Source of the DNA: Lichtheimia corymbifera B2541
Taxonomy: Eukaryota > Mucoromycota > Mucoromycetes > Mucorales > Lichtheimiaceae
Assembly (NCBI GenBank): GCA_000697475.1
Contig: JNEU01000726.1
Span: 62,001-126,000, forward strand
Reading direction: 5' to 3'
DNA: 64,000 nt
Positions 46,709 to 58,928 of this stretch are shown here, one piece after another (the stretch's first letter is position 1; each line of letters begins with the position of its first letter). A program made the translations under genes and the position numbers. The notes under the pieces were generated by a model, which ran no database searches, was not told where the DNA came from, and worked only from the letters and a program-made list of their open reading frames with translations.

Positions 46709-47812
46709 ATGAGCGATTCCGAAGAAGACTACATGTCCGAAAAGTATCTTATTCAAGCTGAACAGCATGAAAAGAAGCAGCCACAAACATACAGCGAACG
46801 AAGAAAGCAGGCAACTCGTGAGCATGAGCGCAAGGCCTACATTGCACCACGTGCGCAAATGGAGAAAAAGGCGCGTGAAGAAGGATTGAACCAGTCTGTT
46901 AGCGAAGACAACAAGGGCATGCAAATGTTGATGAAGATGGGATTCAAGTAGGTGAATGCTCTTTTGTCGTTGCAAGATCCTTTTTATTGACGATCCTTTT
47001 CTTAACAGGAAGGGTATGGCACTGGGCAAGTCAGGTGATGGCATGACGACACCTATAGCTGTCGAGATGAAGCAAGGTACGTGAGGAATATACATCATAG
47101 AGAGTGGATTCTTGCTCAAACTGGGGAGATTAGGTCGTGGTGGCATTGGAACCAAACGTGCGCTTGAAGAAGAAGCGAAGGAACAAGAAGCAAAGAGACC
47201 CAATATTGATCCTGAAGAGTACCGTGAATTGATGGCACAACGAGTCAAGGAAGCCCAGCGTATGCGTCGTTCAAGAGCTGCAGCATCTTTGATAGAAAAA
47301 CTTGATAAGGATAAGGTATGGGGCTTGCATCATCATTCTCGAGCACTATCATATTTATATTGACTGATCACATTTCATTAGGGCATCGAGGTAAGAATCC
47401 GCAAGCTCAAAATCTATTTGGGGCTCACCACCGGCTTTTGCAGATGAATATATTATGGATCTTCAATATACCCGAGAAAACTGAGGATGAGCAAGGGAAT
47501 CACGAACAAGAAAAGGACAATGACGAGGTATCTGGCGAGGATGACAAAGCTGAGGAGGAACCATTACCGTACCCTGAAGAAGAGATGGAAGCGCTCAAAG
47601 CATTGCCGGTAAGGAAGAGAATTTGTGTGTGTGTGTGTGTGACCTTTACTGAAGTGTGTAAACTAATGCATACTCAGCTTGAAGAGCGATTAGAGCGACT
47701 GGTATCTTATTTAAGGAATGAGCACACGTACTGTTTTTGGTGCGCTGTCAAGTACAATGATCAACAAGATCTTGACGAGAATTGTCCTGGGCCTGAAGAA
47801 GATGATCACTAG
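46709..47812 (+). CDS. G-patch protein, GPATCH11-like
   Basis: RNA-associated nuclear protein; G-patch modules usually bind and activate DEAH helicases. Six exons (46709-46947, 47009-47076, 47134-47315, 47382-47390, 47444-47608, 47678-47812) give 265 residues. The acidic start MSDSEEDYMSEKY is typical of GPATCH11. The G-patch core is MLMKMGFKKGMALGKS, followed by GRGGIGTKRA. A helical Arg/Glu stretch and acidic linker lead to the C-terminal domain with YLRNEHTYCFWC. Exon 4 is only nine bases (GIE); skipping it also keeps frame. Stops 27 bp from the stop of the convergent Rab gene. Confidence 0.92.
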
Positions 47813-47839
47813 ACACATGTCCATTTGCTTTATTGCCGT

Positions 47840-48721
47840 TCAACAACATCCTCCACTATTGTTTGCATTCGATTCTTCTAATTGTATCCTTTCATCTTCC
47901 TCGAGATCTGGCGATCCATGTTGCTCTTCGATATCCAAGATAGACTTGATCAGGAACTTGGCAGCTTCGTCAATGTTGGTATTGTCCTTGGCAGATGTCT
48001 CGAACCTATGATGTAGCATATTATCAATAAACCATTTTTTTGCACTCTACAAGCTAGTTCACCTTACCATTTAATAAAACCATGCTTTTCACACAACTCA
48101 TCCATTTCTGCCGGATTGACATGTTGACCGTGGCCATCATTGACGAGATCACTCTTGTTTGCCAGCAGGACAACGGGAATTCGGCCACCGCCCCATGCTT
48201 CTGGTAATGATACTTTTGCATCGATATCGTCCTTCCATTTTGTAACACCTTCAAACGTGGATTGACGTGTAAGATCACATACAACAAATGCACCAAGAGC
48301 AGCCTTGTAATAAACACGCGTCATGTTGCCGAATCGTTCTTGGCCAGCAATATCCCACAATTGCAACCTTACAATGATCTCGGGTGACCATTGAATGACC
48401 TTGAGTGCAAAATCAACTCCGATCTAGCACAGGAGAAAGAGCGAAGGGTATCAGTTGCAAGAGAAAGGAACACGTGTCATAGAATAGGTCGAGTCTAGTT
48501 ATTCACCATGGAACAAACAACATACTGTGGATTTATAGTTGCTCGAAAATATATTGTGCACATAACGTCGAATGATGGAGGTCTTGCCAGTGCCGAGATC
48601 ACCAACGACCAGAATCTTGTAAAGGTATTCTCGTGGTTCACTCTTTGAATACGGAGAAATTAAAAAGTGTGAATATGCTTCTTTATGTAGAATGTTGTGT
48701 GTGTTTTGATATTCATACCAT
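47840..48721 (-). CDS. Rab32/38-family small GTPase
   Basis: Membrane-traffic GTPase; Rab32 relatives act on lysosome-related organelles, mitochondria contacts and autophagy. Exons 48721-48719, 48642-48526, 48423-48068 and 48005-47840 give 213 residues. G1 GDLGTGKTS, switch I STIGVDFALK, G3 WDIAGQERFGN (Ile-Ala-Gly instead of Thr-Ala-Gly is the Rab32/38 hallmark), YYKAALGAFVV, G4 ANKSDL, G5 ETSAKDN, and a C-terminal GGCC for double prenylation. The first exon contributes only the ATG; an intron follows directly. The next in-frame ATG lies beyond the nucleotide-binding loop, supporting this reading. Confidence 0.94.
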
Positions 48722-48858
48722 TATATAAGAAAAAATGTACAGTGAAAAAGGTGTGAAAGTAAGTGTGCGTGTGTAAAGAAAAAGGATAAAAGGGGAACAA
48801 GGAGGAGCGGAGTTAGGTCATCGCTGATAGCGTTTGCATGGCTAAGGTGTTTCACACG

Positions 48859-51621
48859 TCATGCTTCATCCATGCCACCGGCACTTTCTCTACCAGTCGC
48901 ATACACTAACCGATTCCACACTCGTTGAACAGCGGCACTTGCCTAGACACAAACATCATTTAGGAACACATATATATACCCCCATCCATAGCCATACTCT
49001 GAGAGACTTACCCTTATGCGAGGCAAAACACCTGTAGATCGACCACCTATTTTACGAGCGAGTGAATACCAACCAAATAAAGACATCACAGGACATTACT
49101 AACCTATTCGACGATTCATTACTTGCAGGTGACGAATGATTTCCTTGATCGTTTGCTAACAATAAATAAACATTCCATTTAGCCGTGGACCTTTGTATTC
49201 ATGATCAATGTTACCTGTTCCCGCAGCATTTCCAGTTCCCGGCCTCCGATAGCTGCATCCACCAATTGAATTTGCGCTAATAGCTCATCATAATCATCAT
49301 GATCTCGCTGCTGAAACGCACTCGCAGGGTTTTCAATCACTCGTAGTAATTGCTCAAGGATATTCTCAGGTTCTACGCAAGGTAATGGATATTCTTCCTC
49401 CGCCTTTTCTTCCTCTTCTTGCTGCTGTTGCTCCTGCTCCTGCTCATTGATATCTTCCATTTCCCTGTCAGCAATAGGTGTTCCTGCAATAGACATGGCA
49501 TCGACTGTATCTGAATGCATGGTTGATACGGACATGTAGCTGTCAGTTCTCGTGAGTCCTGTTGGAGCTGTTTGGTATGATGATGATCCTGAGCTGTTAT
49601 CACTGCAAGTGCCATTAGGTGTATTGTTATTGGAGGTGGTTGTCGTCGTCGTAGTTTCTTGAGTAGGTAATGATGATGATGATGATGGTGGTGGTGATGG
49701 CTGAAATACATGTCGATTTGCATACATGACGGCTGTTAAACCGATCATACGCCGAAGATACACTGAGCGAGCATACGTTGGTTTGAGCGCGTGGATTAAT
49801 TGACATTGAAGTATGATGGATGTAAATCGTGAGCATAAGTCAGCCGCCAATTGTAAGAGCTAATCCATCCATGTAAGTTTGCCTATTCTGCTATTACCCT
49901 CTCTTTTTCAACGTACCTCATTCTTCCACGTTGCCTTATCCAATACCGATAAACAGGATTCGATACCATCTTGCAGATCTCGTCTCACAATATTACCAAT
50001 GGAGCGATCCAAAGATATCTGTAGCAGTAGTCGTATAATATATCCAATTCCCACTTGTTGATAAGCTTCGGGCCTAAACAATGAATACCCCCATCAGCTG
50101 GTTTTTCATCACTTTTTCCTATGCCACCCAAACTTACCATGTCCGTACAGAGTAACCAAACAAGCGCAAGATATACGATAATTGGATGATAGGGATCCGT
50201 TGTTCTCCTGGTTGATCAGACCAATCTTCCAAAAAGAGCAGTGGATTATTCGAGGACCGAGGAATCTCGCCATCTTCCTTTGCCATTTCTGATTTGACAG
50301 CCCCATAGTTTTTGAGCACATAAATAAACTCGTCCATCTCAATATGCCGATTGGTGTTGCGTTTGCTTCCTAATTCGTTGCTTGGAACATAGGCTGCGGG
50401 CTCAGGACCCTGTTCATGATACATGCATTGGTCAGTCGGATACTTTGATTCACATCATCTGTGTTGTTACTTGCCAAGTTTTTCCATAGTGCATTGAGCG
50501 TTTCATACGCATGATGGGCAACCAATTGATCTTCTTCAAATGCCACTAACGTTTTGATAATATCATAGATGAGACAAAGTTGCCTTGTAAATACCGATCA
50601 GCTTACCAACTTGGAATAGCCATTGATACAGATGATGTGGAGGCCATTCACGACGATACCAAGCTCGAAGACAACCACTGCTTAGCATGAATTTGCGACC
50701 CGAGGCACCTATACAAAATAATAACTCAACCCTCTATTCCTTTCCACGATCATCGATAGATACTTACTGGAAGAGAATTCAAAGATGGAATTCTCGCGCT
50801 GTCGAGTTGTATCTTGTAGTAAAGGATAATTGTCATCCACCCACAAAGGATCTGGCAACTAAGTATCCCATCACCCATCAATACCTTCCATTGATGTATC
50901 CACCCTACAAAGGAACCTACTTTGCACCTTCGCCGAAAGAATCGATATTCGGTCTTATTGTCATTCTGTGCTGGGCTATAATTGAAGACCTAGATCAACA
51001 CGTCAATATGATATAACACGTGCATGGAAGGTGCAATGAAGAAAAGGGTACCTGGTACGATCCCCCAATGTTACCTCTTTAAGTCTTTCATGCCTTTCTT
51101 CATCCAACACTTGTGCGGTTGATGCCAGAATATCGCCAATGCCCACTTCGCTGACATTATCCGAATGATCGCTATCCAATAGATCCTGTCGTTCACGTAG
51201 TTCTGGCTTGACCGATTCTTCTTCACTGGATAAGGATTTTCCATCATCCTCGTCGTCTGTTGCAGGTGCATCGTTGAGTTGGGCAAATAACTGTAAAAGA
51301 ACCGCGTTTTAGTTGCGCGCGTGAGTCGTGATAGATACGTATTCAGAACTGAATACCACTATTTACCAGTTGAAGCTGATCACTCTTGTCAACAAATTGC
51401 GACCTTTGACGCTTGGCAGAAATGAGCGTGTCGATCGATTCCACTTCTGGCAACTTTGCATTGGGACGCTTTCTGCTCTTGTATTTATGGACAACAACAC
51501 GTTCCTCGTTGTAGTCGTTGTCGTTGTCGTCGTCGTCGTTGTCGTCGTCGTTTTCTTCATGACCAGTGCGGTTTTCTGTGCATTCGGAGACACGAATGCG
51601 GTGACTACGTCGTAGCTCCAT
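48859..51621 (-). CDS. Probable Nse6/SLF2-like (CANIN domain) protein of the SMC5/6 pathway
   Basis: About ten exons. The N-terminus (MELRRSHRIR) is basic, then strongly acidic (Glu/Asp/Asn runs around 51480-51560), with a nuclear-localisation-like KYKSRKRP. The middle and C-terminal parts are helical: LPDPLWVDDNYPLLQD (50840-50790), SGCLRAWYRREWPPHH, LSYILRLFGYSVRTW, LLLQISLDRSIGNIV and LKPTYARSVYLRRM. This pattern recalls the CANIN domain shared by animal SLF2 and fungal Nse6, which recruit the SMC5/6 complex to damaged DNA. Assignment is by remembered similarity of short blocks, so moderate. A long low-complexity Ser/Thr/Glu loop (49400-49700) interrupts the C-terminal region. Some inner exon joins were not verified. 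Confidence 0.55.
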
Positions 51622-51831
51622 GGTGTTGATTAGGGTGAAAGAGGAAAGTGGAAGAGGAGTGTGATATCAAGCAACCAAGAGGTCAAGAAGGTTGACAGCC
51701 GCCGTTAGAAAAAAAAAAGCCCAATCCATATCAAGATATCAAGCCGACAAATGACTTTAGTGATTTTTTTTTTCATGTAAACGCAAAACTACAACTACAA
51801 CTAAAGAATGTGATAATGATAAAAAAGATGT

Positions 51832-53224
51832 TTAGTACGCTTCAGTAGGGGTTGCTTCTTTTTGAGTATTCTTGTAGTGGCTAGCCAAGGCTGACATGGG
51901 AGCAAGGCTAGCAAGGATAGGCAATTTGGATGATAACTCATTCATGACATGAGCTCTATTCTCTTGTGCAAGTGAACGATAAAAGATGACTTGATTATGC
52001 ATGGACTGAACTGAACGTTGCAATAAAGGCATAATGACGGTATTCTGGGATACAGCAAGCACATTACGAGCACGTTCTACTGGAGTCAATCCAGGTTTTT
52101 CGAGTTCTTGTTGCAAGATATCATATTCTTGATGAGCCAATTGAATCAAGGGTTGGACTACCAGGGATTGAAGCGGTTCAGGTAATTGGGTCTTGTAAGC
52201 TTCCAAGTGCTCAAGAAGCATTTGCATTTGATGCACGAGCCATTGACTCATTCGAGCTTCTTCTTCTTCTTCACCAGCATTTCTATGCTTTTTCTTGTTT
52301 TTGAGATTCAAGGTGATTCTCCTGGCAATACGGCCTGATAGAGAATTGGCAATACGATACATGCGTAACAATTGATAGTAGGTGGGTGTCGTATCATCAT
52401 TATCATCACCATCCTCGCTTAGACGTTTTCCATCTTTTGGATCAATCAACTCCTCCTCCTCATTGTTGTTGTCATCATCATCACTTTCATCTGCAGGAAA
52501 GTATTGATCCAACACAGCTTCGAGATTATCCATCACAAGCCCTACCGATGCGGGTGCACGGATCTTGCGTACGGTGCTTGAGATACGGCAACGGATTTCA
52601 TCTGCCATCAAATGCGGAGCTTGTGCCAAATCCTTACTGGATCCATTCACAATCAATGGACATTGCTGCTCAAGCAAATCCAGGGATCGATGACCAATAT
52701 CATTGGCAAATTGCAATTGTGTACTCCAACGACTCTCATAATTGACATAGGGTGCGGTGCGATTATAAAGAGCACAAAGGGTACGACCAGCCAATCTCCC
52801 AAGTGCGTGTTGCTCCATTGTCTTTTGTGCTCCTGAAAGACTATCTTGAACAATGGGGATGGATGTCAGCCGAGAAAAAAAGCTGCTCGAACGTTGTTGA
52901 GATGGAATAGGGTGGTCACTGATGCTGGATGAGGAGGACGAGGTTGTGGATGACAGCATGTCTTGCATATACTCGCCATTGTTTTCATGATGTGGATATC
53001 CATTGACAACCCCATTGCTCCTTGCGGTTGTAGCCGCCGCCGCTGGTGGCAGTTCATACTCCTTGATCTCATCCTCTTGGTGAATTTGGTATCCATTCAC
53101 ACTATCCATGCTGCTACGTGCCTGGATATCGTCGTCTAATATATATGCGTGTGTTCATATCGCATGGTCCAAGACGACATGAGTCCATCCTACCTGAATA
53201 TTCAAACCAGTCTCCAGCGGCCAT
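51832..53224 (-). CDS. Perilipin-like protein (lipid-droplet coat), tentative
   Basis: Two exons, 53224-53194 and 53135-51832, give 444 residues starting MAAGDWFEYS. A Ser-rich N-terminus leads to FFSRLTSIPIVQDSL, a pattern like the opening of perilipin/CAP20 proteins (short aromatic-Arg-x-x-Ser-hydrophobic-Pro block). Then come amphipathic stretches with LGRLAGRTLCALYN, DIGHRSLDLLEQQCPLI and KIRAPASVGLVMDN, and an acidic Asp/Asn/Glu insert around 52440-52500. The C-terminal half is helical and amphipathic and ends ATPTEAY. No signal peptide or membrane span. Other lipid-associated or Opi1-like helical proteins cannot be excluded. Confidence 0.5.
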
Positions 53225-54707
53225 GATGTCAAATCAGTATTAGTTTGAGTGAGAAAATAACAAGAAAAGAGAATAAAGAAAACACAAAGGATAATAGAAA
53301 GCGAGAAAATAAGAAGGAGAAAGATGAGAGAACAAGGATGAAGGATTGGGGATCGATCTTGTGTGTGAGAGAGAGCGAGTGAGAAAAAGGGGGTGAAAGA
53401 AAAAGAAAAGAGGCAAGGATGATAGGAGCAAAATAGCCTCTTTTCAACACGCAAAAAGTGGTGGGTGGATTTGAGGAGAAGCACGTACTCTATAGATCAT
53501 ATCACACACGCACACACACGTACACCCACTCACTCACGGACCGAGGGCGCTAAAGAAGGAGAAGAATGGGGAGGTCAATCCTTTTTTTTCTTTGCATTTC
53601 CTAGGCTACAAATGACAGGATGTACACCATTCCGACGCCAAGCAAGTGTATGTCGTTGAACTTTTAGCTAGTACAATAGATATACATTGCATGAACAATC
53701 GAGTGCACGTGCTTTTGCGATTTTAAAAGTAAGCTTGCTAAATGCAGCAACAAGCGAGCACCAACCAGCTGACTGCTTTTGACAGCAGCAGCATGGGATA
53801 AAAGGGGGTTCATGCCATGGATCACCCACCACCAGTGTTGTCGCCGCACGTTATGGTGCAGTTTAAGAATACTTGCGCTATATCGTATATATAAAAGAAG
53901 CAGGGGCATAATAAAGGAGAGATTTCGTCTTACGCACAGTTCAACTATTACATGTGCCTATGAGATATCGGTTTTGGTACGTCATACATAAGTCTTTATA
54001 ACGGGGGATGTTTATCGAGTGCACATAAAGACCAAGTAGTAGGTGTACATAGCTTACTGTTTTTCTTTCATGCATAGTAAACACCAGCAAGTTTGATTAC
54101 CACCACCACCATCATGAGCAGCAGAGTGTGTATATAAGCAATAATGATCATATTTATATCGATGGTCTTTGAGTATTATGACAAAATGAGCCTATTTTAA
54201 GGATTCTATGGCAACAACAGCAACATTTGGGGATGATGAATCACAGGTGAACCAAGATATACAATGAATTTTGGGCCGGAGTTCCAAGGCGAGGAAGGAG
54301 AAAGAATATGGTAGGTTGCTGTGAGTGGAGAGAGTGGGTGAGTGAGTGAGTGAGTGGTGCCTCACGCTTTGTCTTACTTCCCTTTTCAGCTCACTCACAC
54401 ATTGCAGCGATCCCTCTTTACTCGCTGTATGTGTCTCATTTCAACACCAAAAAAAGAGGTTCGCTCTGCCATGCACGATCGGCGCTACGTCTTGTTGTTG
54501 CAACCCTTGACTAATTACAAGGTTTCTTTGTTCCAGCATATCGATTGAACAACCAACACCTCCCTTCAAGTTTCGGGTACAACTCTATCCATATCACACA
54601 CGTATCGAGAACAAGTGGGCGAGCGCAGCTGAACTATCAGGGTAGGTATTAAGGAAAAAAGTAGGCAGGAGGTGAACTTGTCAGTTTGACGTTTACATAT
54701 ACAATAG
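53225..54707. other. Intergenic, no gene seen
   Basis: Divergent promoter region of the perilipin-like and TAF14-like genes. It contains purine-rich (53270-53420) and CA-rich (53505-53540) tracts and nothing else recognised. A 5' non-coding exon of the TAF14-like gene may lie near 54540-54700. Confidence 0.55.
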
Positions 54708-56249
54708 ATGGAACCGACCTTGGATATCAAGATCACGTTTCAAAACAGTATCATCAAGGGCCCTGATGCACAAACAGTAGAAGGCCATCCATTACGTAAT
54801 TGGAAGATCAAGCTGGTTGCTGTGGAAAATGGAAAGGATAAAAAAGGACGACTATCTGAACTATTGGATCATGTGGAGTATATCCTTCATCCAACATTTG
54901 AGAATCCTCGTCGAGGTAAGTAGGATCATGGAATATGGAATGGATGGAATGGATCTGATCTATGCTTTTTTAGTGGTAACCAAGGAACCTTATGTCTTGC
55001 AAGAAAAAGGATGGGGCGAATTTGACATGCGCATTGTCCTGAACTTTGCCAACAATGTTGCCACCGAGGTGTTATTATTTGATCTTAGCTTTATGCAATC
55101 AAGTTACTCGGTGATACGCACCGTGGTAAGTTGGGTTTGGATGGGTTCATTGGATGGTTGAAGGATAAGGATTGACACAGGTATCCAAGGTATTCCAAAA
55201 TCCAACACAGGAATTATTGGCATTACTTCGATCATCGCATGGTGGCAGGAAACGACGAGCCAACTCGTTAGAGAAATCTTCATCCATTGCCAACAAAAAG
55301 ATTCGTTCACCTGCCAATGCTGCTACTGCTCGACCACGTGAAATAGAACCAGGTGCTGGTGCCTCTTCCATGTCACCCTCGACACCCATGTTTGCAACAC
55401 AACAACAACAACCGAATGCCGGCTATTCATCCAATTATTCCATTTCGCCACAATCCTTTGCATCTCCTTCCGCTGCCACCAGTGGTATGTTGACTAGCCC
55501 GTACGACTATACCCGGAGTATAAAGACTCCACAGGCCGAGTACGATAATCACCTTCATCAGCATCACAATAATCATCATTACATGTCAGATATAAGCGAC
55601 ACAGATGAACGGCCTGCTACAGTCCCCACTGGTAGATCGGAATCCTCAGGAGGTTCAAGTTATGGCAATACCTATGAAGGTGGTGGTGGTGGTCGAAACA
55701 ACAACAACCATCATCATCATCGGCCACAGCAGAATGGATATGGAAAACATCATCATGGCTCCTCTTCCTCCTCAGAAAACAGCAATACCGGCGAAGACAA
55801 TGATCACAAGCAGGATGGAAATGGTCAAGAAGCACATATCGTTGACGACGTGTATACTGAAAGTGACCTTGATCACGTGAACCCAATACATGGATCGGAT
55901 ATGAGTCCTGATATGCGACGTGCTTGGGGAATACCTGATGTAAGTGTTGTTTATTCACCGCTATGAATATACCCTATTGACTCCCATCTGTCCTAGAATG
56001 TTAATATGTTGGAACTTGCCCGAAGGCTAAGTAATATGGACACCGCACGCCTAGCAGATATACAAGAGCTTATTGAAAAATGGAGGACGGATGAGATGAT
56101 CGTGGAGGAAAAAGAAGGTATGCGTTATATGACCTTGTTTGTGGAATTTACTAACATCTTTTTTCTCTTCAACAGATGAAGTTGTAATGGATCTCTACTC
56201 GCTTGGACCAGAGTTATTGACAAGGCTATGGGAATATTGTCAATCTTGA
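54708..56249 (+). CDS. TAF14: YEATS-domain protein Taf14-like
   Basis: Acyl-lysine histone reader shared by TFIID, TFIIF and chromatin remodellers. Exons 54708-54915, 54974-55125, 55181-55939, 55997-56117 and 56176-56249 give 437 residues. The YEATS domain fills the first 140 residues, with HPLRNWKIKL, YILHPTFENPRR and EKGWGEFDMRI. A long disordered linker rich in Ser, His, Asn and Gly (about 200 residues) is much larger than in yeast Taf14. The C-terminus holds an extra-terminal (ET) type module: LARRLSNMDTARLADIQ then VVMDLYSLGPELLTRLWEY, matching the Taf14 ending. YEATS plus ET favours Taf14 over Yaf9. The stop is 390 bp from the convergent cyclin C stop. Confidence 0.93.
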
Positions 56250-56639
56250 CCTTGACCATGGTGTTGAAAGGACCCCGCTGGCCTCCCCTTCTCCATGATT
56301 GAATACCCTTTAAACGTAAAACTAGCTAGTGATAGTAATGGATTGTACGACAATCAAGTTTCTTTGTCTGCGTGCGCATGTGTATGTGAGCATGTATAAA
56401 AAAAACGTTTGTATTTTTTCTTTCTTTGCAAAAAGCTAAACCATGAAATGTACAAGGAATGAATAGGAGGCTCTAATGACAAAAGAGAGACAGAGAGAGA
56501 CAGAGCAATTGGAATGTTGGTGGTGGCCTACAATAGTGGGGATATGATAATGGGATCTGTCCGGCAGATGAATACAATGATGACGAAGGTGATAATGCGT
56601 ATGCGTGTGTGTGTGTGTGTGTTGTGGTGGGTGCAAGTT

Positions 56640-57698
56640 CTAGGATCGTAACTCTTTCCATATCAGCATCATTTTATCCTCTTTCCAGTCCTTCCATACT
56701 TCATAGATCGAGAGAATATCCTGGACAATCTCCACGATGCTTTCCATATCCACATTCAAATCGGCAAACCATTGACGCATATCGGTACGATCTCCTGCTG
56801 AACCTGGTGCGAAATCGGCATGGTTAAGAACCACGGTCATATAAATGGCGGCAAGGGCAATCATGTGGGGTGGATAAAGTAGGCACACGTCGGTCCGATA
56901 CGAATCGTTGACAATAAACCAAGCATACTGGATACCCGATTCACGCATACCCAGTTCTTCGCATATTTGCAAAAGCGGTCGATAGGGATGCCAGACGATA
57001 AGATAGAATTGAAGCTCTTCCAGCAAATAAAACTCAAACTCGGCCACCTTGGAACTGTCATAAGGGAATCCACCAAATTCAGCTACAGCGTGGGATGACT
57101 ATGAGTGAGATAATAATGATCCACGAAAATAGAAAAAAGGCTTACGTTGAAAAAGATGCTTCGCTTCTTGGGTAACGACTTTGATATGAATAGGACACTC
57201 CTCAATCTTCGTTGCTAGGTATACACAGGTCACCAAGACAAGCACTGGATCTGTCTTTCGAAGACTATTACTACAAACATGGATATAATGTAAATCAATA
57301 ACGCGCTACAATGGATGATAGAAGAACATGGACATACTTTGCATAGAAACGTTTGAAATACACGAAGGCTGTCGCCACCACTTGCTGGCGTAGCTGCAAC
57401 CGCTTCGCAAGTCGTTGTATCACTGGATGCCCGCATATCAACGTGAGTCTTCATATAAGAAAAAAAGGAACCTCTGGGCTTACAATAGAGTACTTACAAT
57501 GGCAAAACCAGATCTTGAGTTTCACATAATCCGATTCACTCGACACATGCTGCAAATCTTGCTCTCGACTGATCGCCAGCTTCCACCGATCGAGAAGCCA
57601 GTGTTGTCTAGAAAAAGTAATCTAGTTAATATATATTAAAGGTGCTTTTATATTAAGACGACTTACTTTTGGGATGAGGCCCAATAATTGGCTGCCAT
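56640..57698 (-). CDS. SSN8: Cyclin C (Ssn8/Srb11), Mediator kinase module
   Basis: Activates Cdk8 in the Mediator kinase module. Exons 57698-57667, 57607-57498, 57422-57338, 57270-57146 and 57082-56640 give 264 residues. The cyclin C start MAANYWASSQ is followed by LQLRQQVVATAFVYFKRFYA, then CVYLATKIEECP, EFYLLEELQFYLIVWHPYRPL, the cyclin C signature IVNDSYRTDVCLLYPPHMIALA, and RQWFADLNVDME. Length and order match animal and fungal cyclin C. All joins are in phase and the coding region is complete. Confidence 0.96.
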
Positions 57699-58928
57699 GG
57701 AGTTGTAAAGAGGAACGGTGTGGTAAAGGGGAACGGTTGGGTCGCTTGAGAGAGAGAGAGAGAGAAATCGTTCACCTAATATGGCAACAGTCTGGAATTG
57801 CACCACCACTCACGTTCATGCACCCTTCCCCCAGGTCGTGTTGGAGATGGATGACGCCATCCAACCAGTAATTGTTTATCAAGTATATCCAGGGCATATC
57901 AATAGATGGTAGTTGTTGTAGTGGTTCAGTGGATTGATGCTAGGATGTTAATCGATGTAGTAAAAAGATCACATACCCTCGATACTCTACAGCCATCCCA
58001 TGCTGTTCTTTGTAGAAATGGCACAATGAATGCGTCTTTGTATCATTGTTGCAGCCTAGCTCTTGAAGTAATGTGTTTTCTAATATGATAATTTGGATAC
58101 ATCTTGCAAAGTAATGTTGCATATGGTAGAAGATATGTGCTCAAGAACCGGTAACCAGTTTTTCTTATATCTGGATGCACAAATACATAGAGAACAAGCG
58201 TGGTACCTAATGCAAATATGGATTATCCCGTGCATAAACAGGTGGATCACGTGATACCATTATTGTGGTGCGTTCCACCATAGCTTTGACTATCATTATT
58301 ACTGCTTCTGCTGCTGCTGCAAGCAAGGAGGAGGAATTACATGTGGGTACAATCGACATTTTACTCCGAACGTGCCTCCATCATGATCTCGATGAGAGAA
58401 AAAAAAGCACTTTGCATTCTTATTATCATAGCTCTTCTTCTGGGTGAGTGAAGAAGGCTATCTTTATTAGTGGTGATAATAAATTCTACCATCGGATAGT
58501 CTATGAAGGTAGACTCTTTATCTCCTCCTCCGAGTAGAGTCCTTGTGCTACCCGATAAAGACAAGCACATGCATAAGTACATGTCTGAAATTCCAGCTAT
58601 AAAGTCTATGTAAATGATGACATGTGTATACGTGTGCAATGATGAGTTCCCATGGCATAGGTGATCACCTGAGCATTGCATGTTGAATACATGTGTGCAC
58701 GACAGATACAACAAAAGCATGATAAATGTCATCCCCGGCATCCGTGTGTGTAACCGTAACCACCTTGTGGCACATCAATTCAGGCTCCACCTTGCACCTT
58801 CGCTCGCCGTTTCCGGTGATTCCGTGTGTGTGTGTGTGTGTGTGTTGTATTGACCCTCCCCTTTCTCCTTTTCTCTCTCTCTTTTTCTTTTTCTCTTTTA
58901 CTACTCTTTTTTGCCTTATACATCCAGC
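57699..58928. other. Intergenic, no gene seen
   Basis: Divergent promoter region of cyclin C and kinesin-1. A (TG)n microsatellite at about 58826-58845 and a long pyrimidine tract (58855-58915) lie just upstream of the kinesin start. Short open frames here lack domains. Confidence 0.6.

Noticed and set aside
46544..47248. 234-codon minus-strand frame
   Set aside because: Antisense to several GPATCH11-like exons and introns; the sense protein has clear domain conservation.
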